Assembly: GCF_027941835.1 (NCBI RefSeq)
Contig: NZ_CP116005.1
Coordinates: 1,999,501-2,063,500 of the forward strand
Source of the DNA: Sphingosinicella microcystinivorans
Lineage (GTDB): Bacteria; Pseudomonadota; Alphaproteobacteria; Sphingomonadales; Sphingomonadaceae
Reading direction: 5' to 3'
DNA length: 64,000 nucleotides
Part shown: positions 1 to 9,008 of the stretch, one piece after another
Layout of the letters: each line of letters starts with the position of its first letter
Numbering within the stretch: the stretch's first letter is position 1
Notes under the pieces: model-generated
Database searches by the model: none
The model's input: only the letters and a program-made list of their open reading frames with translations
Told to the model about the DNA's origin: nothing
Translations under genes and position numbers: made by a program

Positions 1-922
1 CGACGGGGGGCGCGGGCGAGGGCGCGCTTTGCGTGGACAGGATCCAGTCGAGCATCGCGGACGGCACATCGAGCCCGGACGCGCGTTCCAGCCCCTGGAA
101 ACCGGGGGCCGAGTTCGCCTCGCAGATGCGATAGCCGTCTTCGTCGAACAGGATGTCGATGCCCGCGATGTCGAGTTCGAGAATGTCGGCGGCCTGCACG
201 GCGAGGTCCGCCATTTCGGGGGGCGGATTGTACGCGACGCCGACGCCGCCCAGAGAGACGTTGGACTTGAAATTGCCCGTGAGGGACCGCCGTTCCATCG
301 CGGCGATCACGCGGCCGCCGACGACCAGAACGCGGACATCGCGGCCGTGGCTGGCGCGCACGTAATGCTGCAGGATGAAGTCGGCCTTCGCGTCCGCACT
401 TTCGAGAAGCCCCGCCAGATCCTCGAACTGGCTGCGGTCCTCGCATTTGAGGACGCCCGCGCCGCGCGTGCCCTTCAACGTCTTCACGATGACGGGAAAG
501 CCGAGTTCCCGTTCGACGAGGCCGATGTCCATCGGAAACGTGCCGAGGATGGTGCGCGGGATCGGGAGGCCCGCCCGGATCAGGAGCTGGAGCGAGTGGA
601 GCTTGTCGGCAACGCGCTCGATGGCGGCGGGGCCGTTGACGAGGCGGACACTGCGCCGCTCGAAATGCCGGAGCAGGGCAAGCGTGAAATAGTCGGTCTC
701 CGCGCCTGTGCGGCAGATGATGAAATCGGGCCGCGCCAACGGACGGTCCTGATACTTCGCCGCCCAGTCGTCGTCGGCGCCGACGACAAGCTCGAACTTG
801 TGGGGATGCAGGATCTCGAGGCCCACATCCATCGCGTTGGCGGCTTCCTGGAAGCGGAAGATCTCCGGCACTTCCGGCAGCGCGGGATCGAGTTCACGAT
901 GGAAGAGAATCCAGCCTCGCAT
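1..922 (-). CDS. RimK-family alpha-L-glutamate ligase-like ATP-grasp protein (partial)
   Basis: The gene starts at an ATG at 922, reads leftward and runs off the window after about 307 codons, so the C-terminus is not seen. The product begins MRGWILFHRELDP and carries ATP-grasp features: a nucleotide-binding loop KTLKGTRGAGV, the segment LTGNFKSNVSLGG and a metal-binding strand CEANSAPGFQGLE. RimK-type ligases use ATP to join glutamate to a carboxylate, on ribosomal protein S6 in the classic case; the substrate here cannot be told. It is cytoplasmic, with no signal peptide. It lies downstream of a TonB-receptor gene on the same strand, separated by a hairpin, so it is probably a separate unit. 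A related ATP-grasp peptide ligase is the main alternative. Confidence 0.85.
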   Translation of the reverse strand, partial: MRGWILFHRELDPALPEVPEIFRFQEAANAMDVGLEILHPHKFELVVGADDDWAAKYQDRPLARPDFIICRTGAETDYFTLALLRHFERRSVRLVNGPAAIERVADKLHSLQLLIRAGLPIPRTILGTFPMDIGLVERELGFPVIVKTLKGTRGAGVLKCEDRSQFEDLAGLLESADAKADFILQHYVRASHGRDVRVLVVGGRVIAAMERRSLTGNFKSNVSLGGVGVAYNPPPEMADLAVQAADILELDIAGIDILFDEDGYRICEANSAPGFQGLERASGLDVPSAMLDWILSTQSAPSPAPPV

Positions 923-1018
923 GTCTTTCCCTAACACGTGGCGGATCGCGCGGCCACCTGTGCCGAATGACACAACCGGCCATCGGTTCCATCACGTGGC
1001 GACGGCGCCGGAAATGCG

Positions 1019-1043
1019 CCTGTCCGACATGGTGCCGGACAGG
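1019..1043 (-). terminator. Hairpin downstream of the sulfur-linked TonB receptor
   Basis: Two perfect 8-bp arms (1019-1026 and 1036-1043) enclose a 9-base loop, 12 bases after the receptor stop codon. There is no obvious U-run on the minus strand, so termination strength is uncertain. It separates the receptor from the RimK-like gene. Confidence 0.45.
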
Positions 1044-1054
1044 CGCGGTCTTCC

Positions 1055-3499
1055 TCAGAATGAGACCTTGATCGTCCCGCCCCAGGTACGCGGATCGCCG
1101 GGCAGGCCGGTGATCAGGCCGGTGCTGCCGGGGCCGACGAACAACTGGTCGATATAGTCCTTGTCGAACAGGTTGCGGACCCAGACATAGGCCTCGAACC
1201 CTTCGTCGGCGCGGAAACCGGCGCGCACGTTCGACAGCAAATAGCCCTTCACCCAAGTGTAGGCCGAAGGCGTCGCGTTCGACGAGAAGTTCGAACGATA
1301 GCTGCCGTCATAGCCGAGATAAAATTCGCCATCCCGGCCGAACAGCGATGAGGGTGCGTTGACCTCCGCGCCGAAGGAGAACGCCCATTTCGACACGCCC
1401 GGCAGGCGCTGGCCAGAAATGTCGCAGTTGGCGGGGCTGAGGCCACTCGGCGTTCCCGGCGGGCTCGGTGTCTGGCCCTCACCCACGGTCGTGCCGCCCG
1501 ACAACTCCGGCGCGCAGGGCGCATCGACGAACTTCACATATTTGGCGTCGGTATAGGCGCTGTTGAGATAGGCGTTGAACCGCTCGCTCGGACGGATCGA
1601 GAAATCGGCTTCGACGCCTTGGGTGCGGACCTTGCCGGCATTGGCGAGATAGCCGCGCAGCACGCCGAACTGACCGTTGTTCACATTGGCTTGATAGTCC
1701 TTGATGTCGGTGCGGAAGATCGACAGGTTGAACGTCGCCCTCCGGTCCCAGAACTCCGTCTTCAGGCCCGCTTCATAATGGTTGACCGATTCGGGCCTGA
1801 TCGTCTGTGCTCCGAGTGCGGGTTGGCCGGTCGAGTCGTTGGGCACGCCATTCTGGTTGATGCCGCCCGATTTGAAGGTCTTGGCATAGGTGGCATAGAC
1901 GAGGATGTCCGGCGTCACCTTGTAATTGGCGGTCAGGTCGTAGCTGAAATTCCAGTCGCTGAAGCTCGGCGCATATTCCTGCGGCCCGAAGACGTCGAGC
2001 CGCGCCCGCGACACAGGGTCGGTGAGCGCACGCGTGACGGCCGACCCGTCGCCCGCGAAGACGAGGCGCTGATAAAAGCCGTCCTTCTTGTCGTAGTTGA
2101 TACGGGCGCCCGGCTGGATCGTGAACTGGTCGGTGACCTTCCAGCTGAGCTGGCCGAAGGCGGCGACGCTGGTGTTCTTCAGATACTGCGTGTTGCGGGC
2201 GGTCAGGCCGTCAAGCACCGTCGGATCGTTCGACAGTTCATTCGTCGGGTTGATCGTCCAGCGGCTGGATGCCGGGCCGTGCTGCTCGGTTCCCTGCGTG
2301 TCGATGCGCTGATGGAAGGCGAAGCCGCCGAGCACGAAGTCGAAACGATCCCCGGAATAATTGTAGCGCAGTTCCTGCGTGTACTGGTTCTGCTGCGAGG
2401 GGTTCTGCGACTTGGTGACGACCGGCAGACCGGTGAAGTCGCGGTCGTTCTCGGGCAGCCAGTCCCAATAGCGCCACGCGGTGACCGAGGTCAGCGTGCC
2501 GGGGCCGATGTCCCACTTCACCCGTAGCGCGACGCCGCCGAGTTCGTTGCCCGCGTTGAGATTGGCGTCGGTGTCGCTGAGCCGGTCGTAGGGATTTGTG
2601 CTGACCGGAACATAGTTCTGCGCCGCGGCGAGCGCATCGAACTGGCGGGCAAGCGGGCGCTGGGTCGCGCCGGTGCGGACGAAGACCGAGCCGCAGCACA
2701 CCGCGTCCTGCTTGTTCCAGTCGCCCACCAGCGTCACCGACAGGGCGTCGGTGGGTTTCCACAGCAACTGGCCGCGCAGGCCGATATTGTCCTGGCTCTG
2801 GATCCAGCGGTTGGTGGTGACGTTGTAGATGGTGCCGCGACGGCTGGTCGCCGAAATGGCGACGCGCGCCGCCAGCGTGTCGGACAGCGGCCCGGAAATC
2901 GCGGCCTTGGCCTGCTTGAAATCGAGGTTGCCGATGCTGAGTTCGGCCTTACCCTCGAAATCGAAGGTCGGCTGGTTGGTCGTGATATTGAGCGCGCCGG
3001 CCGTGGTGTTCTTGCCGTAGAGCGTGCCCTGCGGACCGCGCAGGATCTCGATCTGCGCGACGTCGAGGAAGTCGAGCGTTGCCGATGCGACGCGGGCGTA
3101 ATAGACGTCGTCGACATAGATGCCGACGCCCTGCTCGATCCCGTCGTTGGTCAGCCCGTAGGGCGCGCCGAGGCCGCGGATGTTGACCGCCGAGTTGCGC
3201 GGGTTCGACGAATAGAATTGCACGGTCGGCGCGAGCTGCTGAAGCCGGCCGACGTTGAAGGCACCCGTATTGTCGATCTGGTCGCCGCCTACGACCGAGA
3301 TGGCGATCGGCACATCCTGCGCGGTTTCGGCGCGGCGGCGCGCAGTAACGACGATGGCGCCGTCCGCCGTCGGTTCGGCTTCAGCTTCGGCTGCCGCCGC
3401 GACGGCCTCTTCAGCGGTCCCGGCGTAGGAAGGTGCCGCGAAAGACGCGATCAGGACCGGCGCGAGCGCGGTTGAAACAAGCAATAGTCGTGTAGACAT
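1055..3499 (-). CDS. TonB-dependent outer-membrane receptor, sulfur-operon associated
   Basis: This 814-residue protein is a complete TonB-dependent receptor. It has a signal peptide (MSTRLLLVSTALAPVLI to a likely cut near SYA-G27), a plug domain beginning IVVTARRRAETAQDVPIAI, the plug motif IEILRGPQGTLYGKNTTAGA near residue 155, and a long beta-barrel ending in the aromatic TIKVSF. Such receptors move ligands across the outer membrane using TonB/ExbBD energy. The start follows AAGAGGAATC at good spacing. It lies 81 bp after the OscA-like gene on the same strand with no terminator seen between, so it is plausibly the last gene of the sulfate-transport unit. A sulfur-containing ligand such as a sulfate ester or sulfonate is inferred from position only; no substrate motif is visible. 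Confidence 0.93.
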   Translation of the reverse strand: MSTRLLLVSTALAPVLIASFAAPSYAGTAEEAVAAAAEAEAEPTADGAIVVTARRRAETAQDVPIAISVVGGDQIDNTGAFNVGRLQQLAPTVQFYSSNPRNSAVNIRGLGAPYGLTNDGIEQGVGIYVDDVYYARVASATLDFLDVAQIEILRGPQGTLYGKNTTAGALNITTNQPTFDFEGKAELSIGNLDFKQAKAAISGPLSDTLAARVAISATSRRGTIYNVTTNRWIQSQDNIGLRGQLLWKPTDALSVTLVGDWNKQDAVCCGSVFVRTGATQRPLARQFDALAAAQNYVPVSTNPYDRLSDTDANLNAGNELGGVALRVKWDIGPGTLTSVTAWRYWDWLPENDRDFTGLPVVTKSQNPSQQNQYTQELRYNYSGDRFDFVLGGFAFHQRIDTQGTEQHGPASSRWTINPTNELSNDPTVLDGLTARNTQYLKNTSVAAFGQLSWKVTDQFTIQPGARINYDKKDGFYQRLVFAGDGSAVTRALTDPVSRARLDVFGPQEYAPSFSDWNFSYDLTANYKVTPDILVYATYAKTFKSGGINQNGVPNDSTGQPALGAQTIRPESVNHYEAGLKTEFWDRRATFNLSIFRTDIKDYQANVNNGQFGVLRGYLANAGKVRTQGVEADFSIRPSERFNAYLNSAYTDAKYVKFVDAPCAPELSGGTTVGEGQTPSPPGTPSGLSPANCDISGQRLPGVSKWAFSFGAEVNAPSSLFGRDGEFYLGYDGSYRSNFSSNATPSAYTWVKGYLLSNVRAGFRADEGFEAYVWVRNLFDKDYIDQLFVGPGSTGLITGLPGDPRTWGGTIKVSF

Positions 3500-3580
3500 G
3501 TCGAGATTCCTCTTTTCTGGAACGTGAGAGAAACCTCCGGTTGTCCGGTCGGATTCGTTGGAACGGTTGCGGATGGATCG

Positions 3581-3745
3581 TCAGGCCCGGAAGCGATGCT
3601 TCTCCGTGATGTCGAGCTGGACGATCCTGGCGTCGTGCACGGTCAGCGTGATGCTGCCGTACCGGATTTGCGCGAGCGCATCGCGAATGGCCTGCAAGGC
3701 ATTGTCGCCGGTGGCCACGGCCTGCCGGATCGGGTTCGTACTCAT
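3581..3745 (-). CDS. oscA: OscA/YezD-like DUF2292 small protein
   Basis: A 54-residue protein starts at the ATG at 3745 inside the ATGA overlap with the end of cysA. The core [20 protein letters not shown] followed by TEKHRF is the DUF2292 signature. Members named OscA in Pseudomonas sit beside sbp-cysTWA and are needed for use of organosulfur compounds under sulfur limitation or chromate stress; the biochemical role is unknown. It is cytoplasmic and very likely translationally coupled to cysA. Its place here as fifth gene of the sulfate-uptake unit matches that family context. The family assignment is confident, the function is not. Confidence 0.85.
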   Translation of the reverse strand: MSTNPIRQAVATGDNALQAIRDALAQIRYGSITLTVHDARIVQLDITEKHRFRA

Positions 3746-4794
3746 GCGTGACCCTCTCTGCTGATTGGAAAAATACGGGGGTGGCCGGGCTTCAGTGCAA
3801 TCACCCGGCCGGGTTCCGGAGCTTCATCTACCGCAACATCAATCTCGAACGGGCGGTCGACCCCGATGAGTTTGCCTTCGACGCGAACGCCGGCGCCCTT
3901 GGGCCGCACCTGCACGACGAGCGCGGGAATTGCGCCAGCCTCGCTTTTCACGATGGCCGCGTCATGCGGACGGAAAAAGAGCTCGGAAGGGCCGTCGGCC
4001 CCGATCACGGGCGCATCGAGAGGCTGGCCGAGGTAGAACAGCTTGCCGTCGCGGACCTGCACGGGAACCCGGTTGGATTCTCCGACGAAATCGAAGACGA
4101 ATGCCGAGGCCGGCTCATTGTAGACGTGGAGGGGCGTCGCGACCTGTTCGATGACGCCGTGGTCCATCACGACGACACGGTCGGCGAGCTCGAGCGCTTC
4201 CTCCTGATCATGCGTCACGAAGATCGACGTGAGGCCCACGCGGTCGTGCAGCTCGCGCAGCCAGCGGCGCAGGTCCTTGCGCACGCGTGCGTCGAGCGCG
4301 CCGAACGGCTCATCGAGAAGCAGCAGCTTGGGATCGACGGCGAGCGCGCGGGCGAGCGCGACGCGCTGACGCTGGCCGCCCGAAAGCTGGGCGGGATAGC
4401 GCTGCCCGAGCGATCCGAGCTGGACGAGGTCGAGAAGCTCCTGAACGCGCGCCGCGATCGCGGCCCGGCCCGGTCGCTCCCGGCGCGGCCGCACGTTCAG
4501 CCCGAACGCGATGTTCTCCGCGACGGTCATGTGCCGGAACAGCGCATAGTGCTGGAACACGAAGCCGACGTTGCGCTGCGCGACGGTGAGGCCGGTGACG
4601 TCCTCGCCGTCGAAGCACACGCGTCCGCGATCCGGGAATTCGAGCCCGGCCATGATGCGCAGCAGCGTGGTCTTGCCGGAACCCGAAGGGCCGAGCAGAG
4701 CAAGGAACTCGCCCGGGCGCGCTTCGAGGCTGACGTCGCCGAGGGCGGTGAAAGCGCCGAAGCGCTTGTGGATGTTTTCGAGCCGGATGCTCAA
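3742..4794 (-). CDS. cysA: CysA, sulfate/thiosulfate ABC transporter ATPase
   Basis: This is the ATP-binding subunit that drives CysT/CysW. Counting from the TTG at 4794 it has 350 residues: Walker [10 protein letters not shown] at 35-43, Q-loop near 81, signature LSGGQRQR from 137, Walker B LLLLDEP with catalytic E162, and H-loop His195 in FVTHDQEEA, then a C-terminal TOBE-like regulatory region. I chose the TTG because TTGA overlaps the cysW stop codon exactly as the ATGA overlaps do elsewhere in the operon; an in-frame ATG at 4830 would lie deep inside cysW. The gene ends in an ATGA overlap with the OscA-like gene. Confidence 0.93.
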   Translation of the reverse strand: MSIRLENIHKRFGAFTALGDVSLEARPGEFLALLGPSGSGKTTLLRIMAGLEFPDRGRVCFDGEDVTGLTVAQRNVGFVFQHYALFRHMTVAENIAFGLNVRPRRERPGRAAIAARVQELLDLVQLGSLGQRYPAQLSGGQRQRVALARALAVDPKLLLLDEPFGALDARVRKDLRRWLRELHDRVGLTSIFVTHDQEEALELADRVVVMDHGVIEQVATPLHVYNEPASAFVFDFVGESNRVPVQVRDGKLFYLGQPLDAPVIGADGPSELFFRPHDAAIVKSEAGAIPALVVQVRPKGAGVRVEGKLIGVDRPFEIDVAVDEAPEPGRVIALKPGHPRIFPISREGHA

Positions 4795-5624
4795 TGCCCG
4801 GTCCCCCTGTGATGATAGTTGAAGCGCCATTCGAGCAGGCTCTTCAGCACGAGTGTGGCGAGTGCGAGCAGCGCGAGCAGCGAGGCGACGGCGAAGGCCG
4901 CGACGAAATTATATTCGTTGTAGAGAATCTCGACGTGCAGCGGCATCGTGTTGGTGAGGCCGCGGATGTGGCCCGACACGACGGATACCGCCCCGAATTC
5001 GCCCATCGCGCGGGCGTTGCAGAGCAGCACGCCGTAGAGCAGGCCCCAGCGGATGTTGGGAAGCGTGACGCGCCAGAACGTCTGCCAGCCCGATGCGCCG
5101 AGCGACAGCGCCGCCTCTTCGTCGTCGCGGCCCTGCTCGGTCATCAGCGGGATGAGTTCGCGCGCGACGAACGGGAACGTCACGAAAATGGTGGCGAGAA
5201 CGATTCCCGGCACCGCGAAAACGATCTGGATGTCGTGCTCCTGGAGCCACGGCCCGAGCCAGCCGTGCGCGCCGAACAGCAGCACGAAGACGAGGCCGGA
5301 GACGACCGGAGATACCGAGAACGGCAGGTCGATGAGCGTGATCAGCAGGCTTTTGCCGGGAAAGTCGAACTTGGTGATCGCCCACGCGGCGGCGATGCCG
5401 AACACGATGTTCACCGGCACGCTGATCGCCGCGACGAGAAGCGTCAACCGGATCGCGGCGATCGCATCGGGTTCGGCGATACCGGCGAGATAGGCTGAAA
5501 AGCCCTTCTCCAACGCCTCCGCGAACACGGAGACGAGCGGCAGCAGCAGGAAAAGGCTGAGGAAGGCGAGCGCGATGCCGATCAGCAGCAGCCGCGCGGC
5601 GGGCGATTCCGTGCTGGCGGTCAT
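4791..5624 (-). CDS. cysW: CysW, sulfate ABC transporter permease
   Basis: An inner-membrane permease of 277 residues with about six hydrophobic segments. The cytoplasmic EAA loop ([17 protein letters not shown]) docks on CysA. The start [13 protein letters not shown] at 5624 overlaps the cysT stop in ATGA; a much longer open frame upstream is cysT read out of frame. Together with CysT it forms the channel for sulfate delivered by the binding lipoprotein. It overlaps cysA at its 3' end by four bases. Confidence 0.94.
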   Translation of the reverse strand: MTASTESPAARLLLIGIALAFLSLFLLLPLVSVFAEALEKGFSAYLAGIAEPDAIAAIRLTLLVAAISVPVNIVFGIAAAWAITKFDFPGKSLLITLIDLPFSVSPVVSGLVFVLLFGAHGWLGPWLQEHDIQIVFAVPGIVLATIFVTFPFVARELIPLMTEQGRDDEEAALSLGASGWQTFWRVTLPNIRWGLLYGVLLCNARAMGEFGAVSVVSGHIRGLTNTMPLHVEILYNEYNFVAAFAVASLLALLALATLVLKSLLEWRFNYHHRGTGH

Positions 5625-6490
5625 GGCGCCATCCTCCGGCGGCTCCAGACCTGAAGCGCATTGATGAAGAGCAGCAGCAGGAACGAGGCGATCAGCATCA
5701 CCGCCGCGATCGCCGTGGCGCCGGCGTAATTGTATTGCTCGAGCTGCGTGATGATGAGGAGCGGCGCGATCTCGGACACGAACGGCATGTTGCCGGCGAT
5801 GAAGATCACGGAGCCATACTCGCCCACACCCCGCGCGAAGGCGAGCGCGAAGCCGGTGAGCAGCGCGGGAAGGATCGCGGGCAGGATGACGCGCCGGAAG
5901 GTCTGCCACCTGTCGGCGCCGAGCGATGCCGCCGCTTCCTCCACGTCGTGTCCGAGATCGGCAAGCACGGGCTCCACCGAACGCACCACGAAGGGCAGGC
6001 CGATGAAGATGAGCGCGATGACGACGCCGGCCGGCGTATAGGCGACCTTCACGCCGTAGGGCTCCAGAAACTGGCCGATCCAGCCGTTCCCGGCGTAGAG
6101 CGCCGTCAGCGCGATGCCGGCCACGGCCGTGGGCAGCGCGAACGGCAGATCGACGAGGGCGTTGACGACGCGCTTGCCCGGGAAGTCATAGCGCACGAGA
6201 ATCCACGCCACGAGCAGGCCGAACACGGCATTGACGAGCGCGGCCGCGAGCGAGGCGCCGAAACTCAGCCGATACGCCGCAAGCGCGCGCGGGGACAGGC
6301 CGACATCGACGAAGCCGTCGAGGCCGAGCCCGGCGCTGCGGATGAACACGGTGCTGAGCGGGATCAGCACGATGAGGCTCAGCCACGCGATCGTGAACCC
6401 GAACGTCAGTCCGAAGCCGGGAATGACCTCGGCCGCGCGCGGCGGCGGCCCGGCCGGCAGGGGAATGGCGGGAGACATCGTCGAAGACAT
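5621..6490 (-). CDS. cysT: CysT (CysU), sulfate ABC transporter permease
   Basis: This inner-membrane permease has 289 residues from the ATG at 6490, where the product begins [14 protein letters not shown]; the second ATG at 6478 is also possible. It has several hydrophobic helices and an EAA loop ([17 protein letters not shown]). It pairs with CysW as the heterodimeric sulfate/thiosulfate channel. The gene starts four bases after the sbp stop codon and overlaps cysW by four bases, so all five sulfur genes are tightly coupled. Confidence 0.94.
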   Translation of the reverse strand: MSSTMSPAIPLPAGPPPRAAEVIPGFGLTFGFTIAWLSLIVLIPLSTVFIRSAGLGLDGFVDVGLSPRALAAYRLSFGASLAAALVNAVFGLLVAWILVRYDFPGKRVVNALVDLPFALPTAVAGIALTALYAGNGWIGQFLEPYGVKVAYTPAGVVIALIFIGLPFVVRSVEPVLADLGHDVEEAAASLGADRWQTFRRVILPAILPALLTGFALAFARGVGEYGSVIFIAGNMPFVSEIAPLLIITQLEQYNYAGATAIAAVMLIASFLLLLFINALQVWSRRRMAP

Positions 6491-6494
6491 GGGT

Positions 6495-7517
6495 TCAGCG
6501 CTTGATCTTCGCGAAGATCCGGTCGAACACACCGTCGTCCTTGAAATATCTGTCCTGCGCCGACTGCCAGCCGCCGAACGCCTCGTCGACAGTGACGAGG
6601 TTCAGCTTCGGGAAGACGTCCGCATACTTGGCGGCGGCCTGCGCATCGCGCGGCCGGTAGAAGTTCCTGCCGATCAGTTCCTGCGCCTCGGGCGTGTAGA
6701 GGAATTGCAGATAGGCCTCGGCGACCTCGGCCGTACCGTGCCGCTTCACGTTGCCGTCGAGCAGCGCGACCGAAGGCTCGGCCAGAATCGAGATCGACGG
6801 CACGACGATGTCGAACTTGCCCGCACCGAGTTCCTTCTGGGCGAGAAGCGCCTCGTTCTCCCAGGACAGCAGCACGTCGCCGATGCCGCGCTCGACGAAC
6901 GTCGTCGTGGAGCCGCGGGCGCCGGAATCGAGCACCGGCACATGGCGGTAGAGGTCCGTCACATAGTCTTCCGCGGCGGCATCCGATCCGCCGGCCTTGC
7001 GGCCGTAGGCCCAGGCGGCGAGGAAATTCCAGCGCGCGCCGCCGCTCGTCTTCGGGTTGGGCGTGATGACCGAGATGCCCGGCCTCACGAGATCGCCCCA
7101 GTCCTTGATGCCCTTCGGATTGCCGGCGCGCACGAGAAAGACGATCGTCGACGTGTAGGGCGCGCTGTTGTTCGGAAGCCGTTGCTGCCAGGCCTTCGAA
7201 AGCACGTTGCTGCGGGCCGCAATCTCGTCGACGTCATACGCGAGCGCCAGCGTCACGACATCGGCCGCGAGCCCGTCGATCACGGCGCGCGCCTGCTTGC
7301 CGGAGCCGCCGTGGCTCATGTTGATCGTCACGTTCTTGCCGGTGTCTTCCTTCCATCGGCGCGCGAACGCCGCGTTGATGTCGCGGTAGAGTTCACGCGT
7401 GGGGTCGTAGGAGACGTTCAGGATCTCCGTGCCGCCTGCCGGTTTCTGCCCGCCGTTGCCGCAGGCGCCGAGCGCGAGCGCCGCCGCGGCGGCGAGCAAA
7501 AAGGCTCTGCTTTTCAT
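6495..7517 (-). CDS. sbp: Periplasmic sulfate-binding lipoprotein (Sbp/CysP type)
   Basis: The 340-residue product begins with a lipoprotein signal ([19 protein letters not shown], lipobox LGAC), so it is probably membrane-anchored rather than free in the periplasm. Family hallmarks are [21 protein letters not shown] near the mature N-terminus, [17 protein letters not shown], the segment [20 protein letters not shown], and a C-terminal IFAKIKR. It captures sulfate or thiosulfate for CysTWA. It is the first clear gene of the operon, with a GGGACATATCC spacer before the ATG. Sbp and CysP cannot be separated from sequence alone. Confidence 0.94.
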   Translation of the reverse strand: MKSRAFLLAAAAALALGACGNGGQKPAGGTEILNVSYDPTRELYRDINAAFARRWKEDTGKNVTINMSHGGSGKQARAVIDGLAADVVTLALAYDVDEIAARSNVLSKAWQQRLPNNSAPYTSTIVFLVRAGNPKGIKDWGDLVRPGISVITPNPKTSGGARWNFLAAWAYGRKAGGSDAAAEDYVTDLYRHVPVLDSGARGSTTTFVERGIGDVLLSWENEALLAQKELGAGKFDIVVPSISILAEPSVALLDGNVKRHGTAEVAEAYLQFLYTPEAQELIGRNFYRPRDAQAAAKYADVFPKLNLVTVDEAFGGWQSAQDRYFKDDGVFDRIFAKIKR

Positions 7518-7557
7518 GGATATGTCCCTCTTTCGCTATTCAGTCGGGTGCGGAATT

Positions 7558-7677
7558 TCAGTGCCTGCTCACGCCTGCCGGCGCCGGTGACGCCTGCAGC
7601 GTGAACAGGGCGGTTGCCGAGAGGCGTTCGCCGGGCACAAGCAGAATGCTCGGTTCCAGACCGTTCAAGGAATGCAC
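7558..7677 (-). CDS. Possible 39-residue leader peptide upstream of sbp
   Basis: A GTG at 7677 sits six bases after a GGAG ribosome-binding site and opens a frame of 39 codons ending at TGA 7558, 40 bp before the sbp start. The peptide begins MHSLNGLEPSILLVPG and has no cysteine and only the initiator methionine. The good Shine-Dalgarno and the position directly after the promoter suggest a translated leader or a small sulfur-poor protein. I do not recognise a family, and a frame of this length can occur by chance in GC-rich DNA. Confidence 0.35.
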   Translation of the reverse strand: MHSLNGLEPSILLVPGERLSATALFTLQASPAPAGVSRH

Positions 7678-7702
7678 CGGCGTCTCCTAATTTCAATCAA
7701 TT

Positions 7703-7740
7703 GGGTAGACTATATAGTCAACAAATAGAGTAGACAATAC
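7703..7740 (-). promoter_or_regulatory. Sulfate operon promoter with palindromic operator
   Basis: On the minus strand a -35-like TTGTCT and a -10-like TATAGT are 17 bases apart. The -10 overlaps a perfect 12-bp palindrome, GACTATATAGTC at 7708-7719. The half TAGAC recurs as TAGACAATA about 25 bases upstream. A repressor overlapping the -10 is the natural reading. The sequence resembles sites of Rrf2-type regulators (IscR/CymR-like), but that link is inference. Confidence 0.5.
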
Positions 7741-7901
7741 GATTCGTGCAGCGGTGGACGGTCGCGATGACGGCGCGCGAGGATCACATGCCCTTTCGTC
7801 GCGAAGTGATGACGTCCGCGCCCGGCGGGCATGACGCGACGATATGGAGCGGGCACGCCTTGCAACCGCAGGACTTCGGGCGCGCGCATGTGGAAGCGCC
7901 G

Positions 7902-8936
7902 CTACATCAACCCGATCGTCCACAGCATCAGAAGCGCGAGCCCGCACAGCAGGCACAGCGACAGCACGACCACGGCGATGATCCGAAATCCCGCCTGTGC
8001 GATTTTGCCGAAATCGACGCCGAGCCCGAGGCCCGCCATCGCCAGTACCGCGAGGATGCCGGATGCCTCGTGCGCGGCGGCGGCGAGGGGTTCGGGCACG
8101 AAGCCCGCCGAACGCAGGGCCGCCAGCGACAGGAAGACGAGGATGAACCACGGCACATAGGGAAGGGGGCGCGCGTGACGTGCTGCGGTGCCATTGCATT
8201 TGCGCCTGCCGAGGACCGCGGCGATGGCCGCCACCGGCCCCAGCGTCAGGACGCGGACGAGCTTCACCAGCGCGCCGATTTCCACGGCCTCGCGGCCGAG
8301 CGGCGCGGCCGCCGCGATCACCTGCGGCACGGCGTAGACCGTGAGGCCCGCAAGCGTTCCGCCCGCGATCGGTGAAAGCTGCAGGAGATCGGCGATGATC
8401 GGCAGCGCGGCGACGAGGGCGATGCTGGGCACCGCCGTGAACGTGACGGCGGCGGCGACCTCGTCGTTGTCGGCGCCGATGGCCGGCGCGACTGACGCGA
8501 TCGCGGAGTTGCCGCATATGGCGTTTCCGCAGGCGAGCAGCGCCGCCATCCTGTACGGCAGCCCGAAGAAAAGCCCGAGCAGGATCCCCGCCGCGATGGT
8601 GACGGAAACGATCAGCAGGGTTCCCAGGAGCAGGGGCAGGCCGATGCCCGCGATCATGCCAAGGCTGACGGTGACGCCGATCATCGCCACGGCGATTTCC
8701 AGCAGGGTTTTCGACGCGAATTGAATGCCGGACGCAAACGCCGGCGGCGGCGCCCAGACCATGCGCAGCAGCGCGCCGAGCACGATCGCGAGCACCAATG
8801 TCTCGAACCAGGCATGACCGAGGACGGCAATTTCGAGCTGCTCGCAAAGCATGGCGGCAAGGCCGATGCCGCTGCACAGGGCGAGACCCGGAAGCCGTCC
8901 GTTTATCCAAGAGAACAGAATTGCCTCGCCGCGCAT
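7902..8936 (-). CDS. YeiH-family (UPF0324) putative sulfate exporter
   Basis: An inner-membrane protein of 344 residues from the ATG at 8936; a TTG at 8951 would give 349, the usual family length. It has about ten hydrophobic segments and the conserved family loop around ACGNAICGNSAIASVAPAI near residue 140. YeiH/YadS-type proteins are annotated as putative sulfate exporters and are often divergent from a LysR regulator, as here. It sits beside the sulfate importer operon on the same strand, 161 bp from that promoter, so opposite fluxes of sulfate may be controlled at one locus. The transport direction is inferred from family annotation. Confidence 0.86.
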   Translation of the reverse strand: MRGEAILFSWINGRLPGLALCSGIGLAAMLCEQLEIAVLGHAWFETLVLAIVLGALLRMVWAPPPAFASGIQFASKTLLEIAVAMIGVTVSLGMIAGIGLPLLLGTLLIVSVTIAAGILLGLFFGLPYRMAALLACGNAICGNSAIASVAPAIGADNDEVAAAVTFTAVPSIALVAALPIIADLLQLSPIAGGTLAGLTVYAVPQVIAAAAPLGREAVEIGALVKLVRVLTLGPVAAIAAVLGRRKCNGTAARHARPLPYVPWFILVFLSLAALRSAGFVPEPLAAAAHEASGILAVLAMAGLGLGVDFGKIAQAGFRIIAVVVLSLCLLCGLALLMLWTIGLM

Positions 8937-8972
8937 GACAAAATGATGCAAGCGGGCATTTGAACAAGTCCA

Positions 8973-8990
8973 ATTGATTGGTATATTGAT
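8973..8990. promoter_or_regulatory. Candidate LysR operator in the divergent intergenic region
   Basis: Two ATTGAT hexamers (8973-8978 and 8985-8990) are spaced 12 bases start to start between the exporter gene and the LysR gene. The region is AT-rich compared with its surroundings. Position fits a LysR-type binding site controlling both genes; no experiment-independent proof is visible. Confidence 0.35.
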
Positions 8991-9008
8991 TTCGATAAGG
9001 ATAGGTTA

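Noticed and set aside
7514-7696. A 60-codon minus-strand frame ending inside the sbp start
   Set aside because: It has no good ribosome-binding site and no recognisable product. The 39-codon frame in the same region has a better start.
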